Origin: an uncultured Bacilli bacterium
GTDB taxonomy: Bacteria; Bacillota_I; Bacilli_A; RF39; UBA660
Length of the DNA stretch: 37,346 nt
Direction: 5' to 3'
Assembly: GCA_947631105.1 (NCBI GenBank)
Contig: CANRKD010000007.1
Coordinates: forward strand, 1-37,346
This document shows, piece after piece, positions 36,558 to 37,346 of the stretch. The first letter of the stretch is position 1. Each line of letters opens with the position of its first letter. Made by a program: the position numbers and the translations under genes. The notes under the pieces were generated by a model. The model ran no database searches, was not told the origin of the DNA, and saw only the letters and a list, made by a program, of their open reading frames with translations.

Positions 36558-37346
36558 CTATTTTAAAATTAAAATATACGGATCTGTATCGCTTCCTGTT
36601 CCTTTGGTTATTTTTACATTAGAATCTAGATATACAACTGGTCGATAATAAACATTAGTATAATTAGTCATTACAGCAGAAACATATCCCTCTGGATATA
36701 TAATATATGTATTTAATAAATTTGTACTAGAACTTTGTGTGAGTGTCCATTCTCTTTGTTTACTAAATATCCAATCATTATTTACACAATCTTGATTAGT
36801 TTTAGCAATTTCCCAATCTCTTGACCGTAGATTTAAACAAGTATCTCTATTGATATTTTCTCCTCCCTTTGTCGCATATCCATAATCACTTGGATACATT
36901 AATCCTATATTCCCTGGCCATGTTGTTTTATTTCCAGGATATACTTCTGTACTTCTTTCTTTCTTATAATTTTCTATCGTACTTAAAGATACATGCCCCG
37001 CATCTACTCCACCTAAATTCCATAATGATGATGAGATTAATTTCTTAGAGTCTTCAGATATTCCTTCATAATATGTTCCATTTAAATATTCTTGTAAACT
37101 TGATTCATTCCAATCATTTTTAAAATCATCCCCACTGTCCCATGCTGGACTATCTGTACTTAATTCGCTTTTTATTATTTTTATTTTTGATTTAGGCGCA
37201 GAATCTGCTTCATTATCTTTTACATTGTTCATGACTCCTATGATTCGCCATTTCTCTCCGTTAAATAAAACATAATTATCTGGATTTTTTCCGATGTATC
37301 TTATATTGGCATCTTGTGTATTATCTGTTACTAATTCATCTGTTTC
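36558..37346 (-). CDS. Hypothetical secreted/surface-type protein, 5' truncated by window end
   Basis: Frame is open to the last base: ETDELVTDNTQDANIRYIGKNPDNYVLFNGEKWRIIGVMNNV...YYRPVVYLDSNVKITKGTGSDTDPYILILK; the ORF-track start at 37232 is internal. Confidence 0.7.
   Translation of the reverse strand, partial: ETDELVTDNTQDANIRYIGKNPDNYVLFNGEKWRIIGVMNNVKDNEADSAPKSKIKIIKSELSTDSPAWDSGDDFKNDWNESSLQEYLNGTYYEGISEDSKKLISSSLWNLGGVDAGHVSLSTIENYKKERSTEVYPGNKTTWPGNIGLMYPSDYGYATKGGENINRDTCLNLRSRDWEIAKTNQDCVNNDWIFSKQREWTLTQSSSTNLLNTYIIYPEGYVSAVMTNYTNVYYRPVVYLDSNVKITKGTGSDTDPYILILK

Overview
The window is AT-rich and comes from a Bacillota (Bacilli-lineage) chromosome. It is mostly core genes on the minus strand. 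Recognisable genes are lexA (5'-truncated), rseP, cdsA, hup, spoIVA, der, khpA, rpsP, prsA-like, recX, nrnA-like, ackA, thiI, a NifS/IscS cysteine desulfurase, ezrA, two adjacent M16 peptidases, rpoC, rpoB, a ybxB/RsmC-type methyltransferase, a ClpX-like AAA+ protein and a dgt-like HD hydrolase. I saw no rRNA, tRNA, CRISPR array or transposon. A spore-formation signature is spread through the window: spoIVA, a SpoVIF-like gene, a CotE-like coat gene, and two tiny YjcZ-type ORFs (42 and 29 aa) absent from the supplied ORF track. Upstream of cotE and of the YjcZ-type pair are matching sigma-K-like promoters (AC-N16-CATAnnnTA). Other leads: (1) a G10 homopolymer forming part of a 17-bp -35/-10 spacer upstream of a sortase-type (NPQTG) surface protein, a candidate phase-variable promoter; (2) duplicated divergent XRE-regulator modules around the SpoVIF-like gene inside the der-spoIVA-hup region; (3) a ClpX-like unfoldase with an unrelated N-terminal region, a retained IGF loop and a GYQG pore loop; (4) a 12-bp inverted repeat flanking a promoter-bearing 37-bp intergenic segment next to a DUF1540 gene; (5) RpoB residues predicting intrinsic rifamycin resistance. 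All calls come from reading the sequence; no database search or computation was run.
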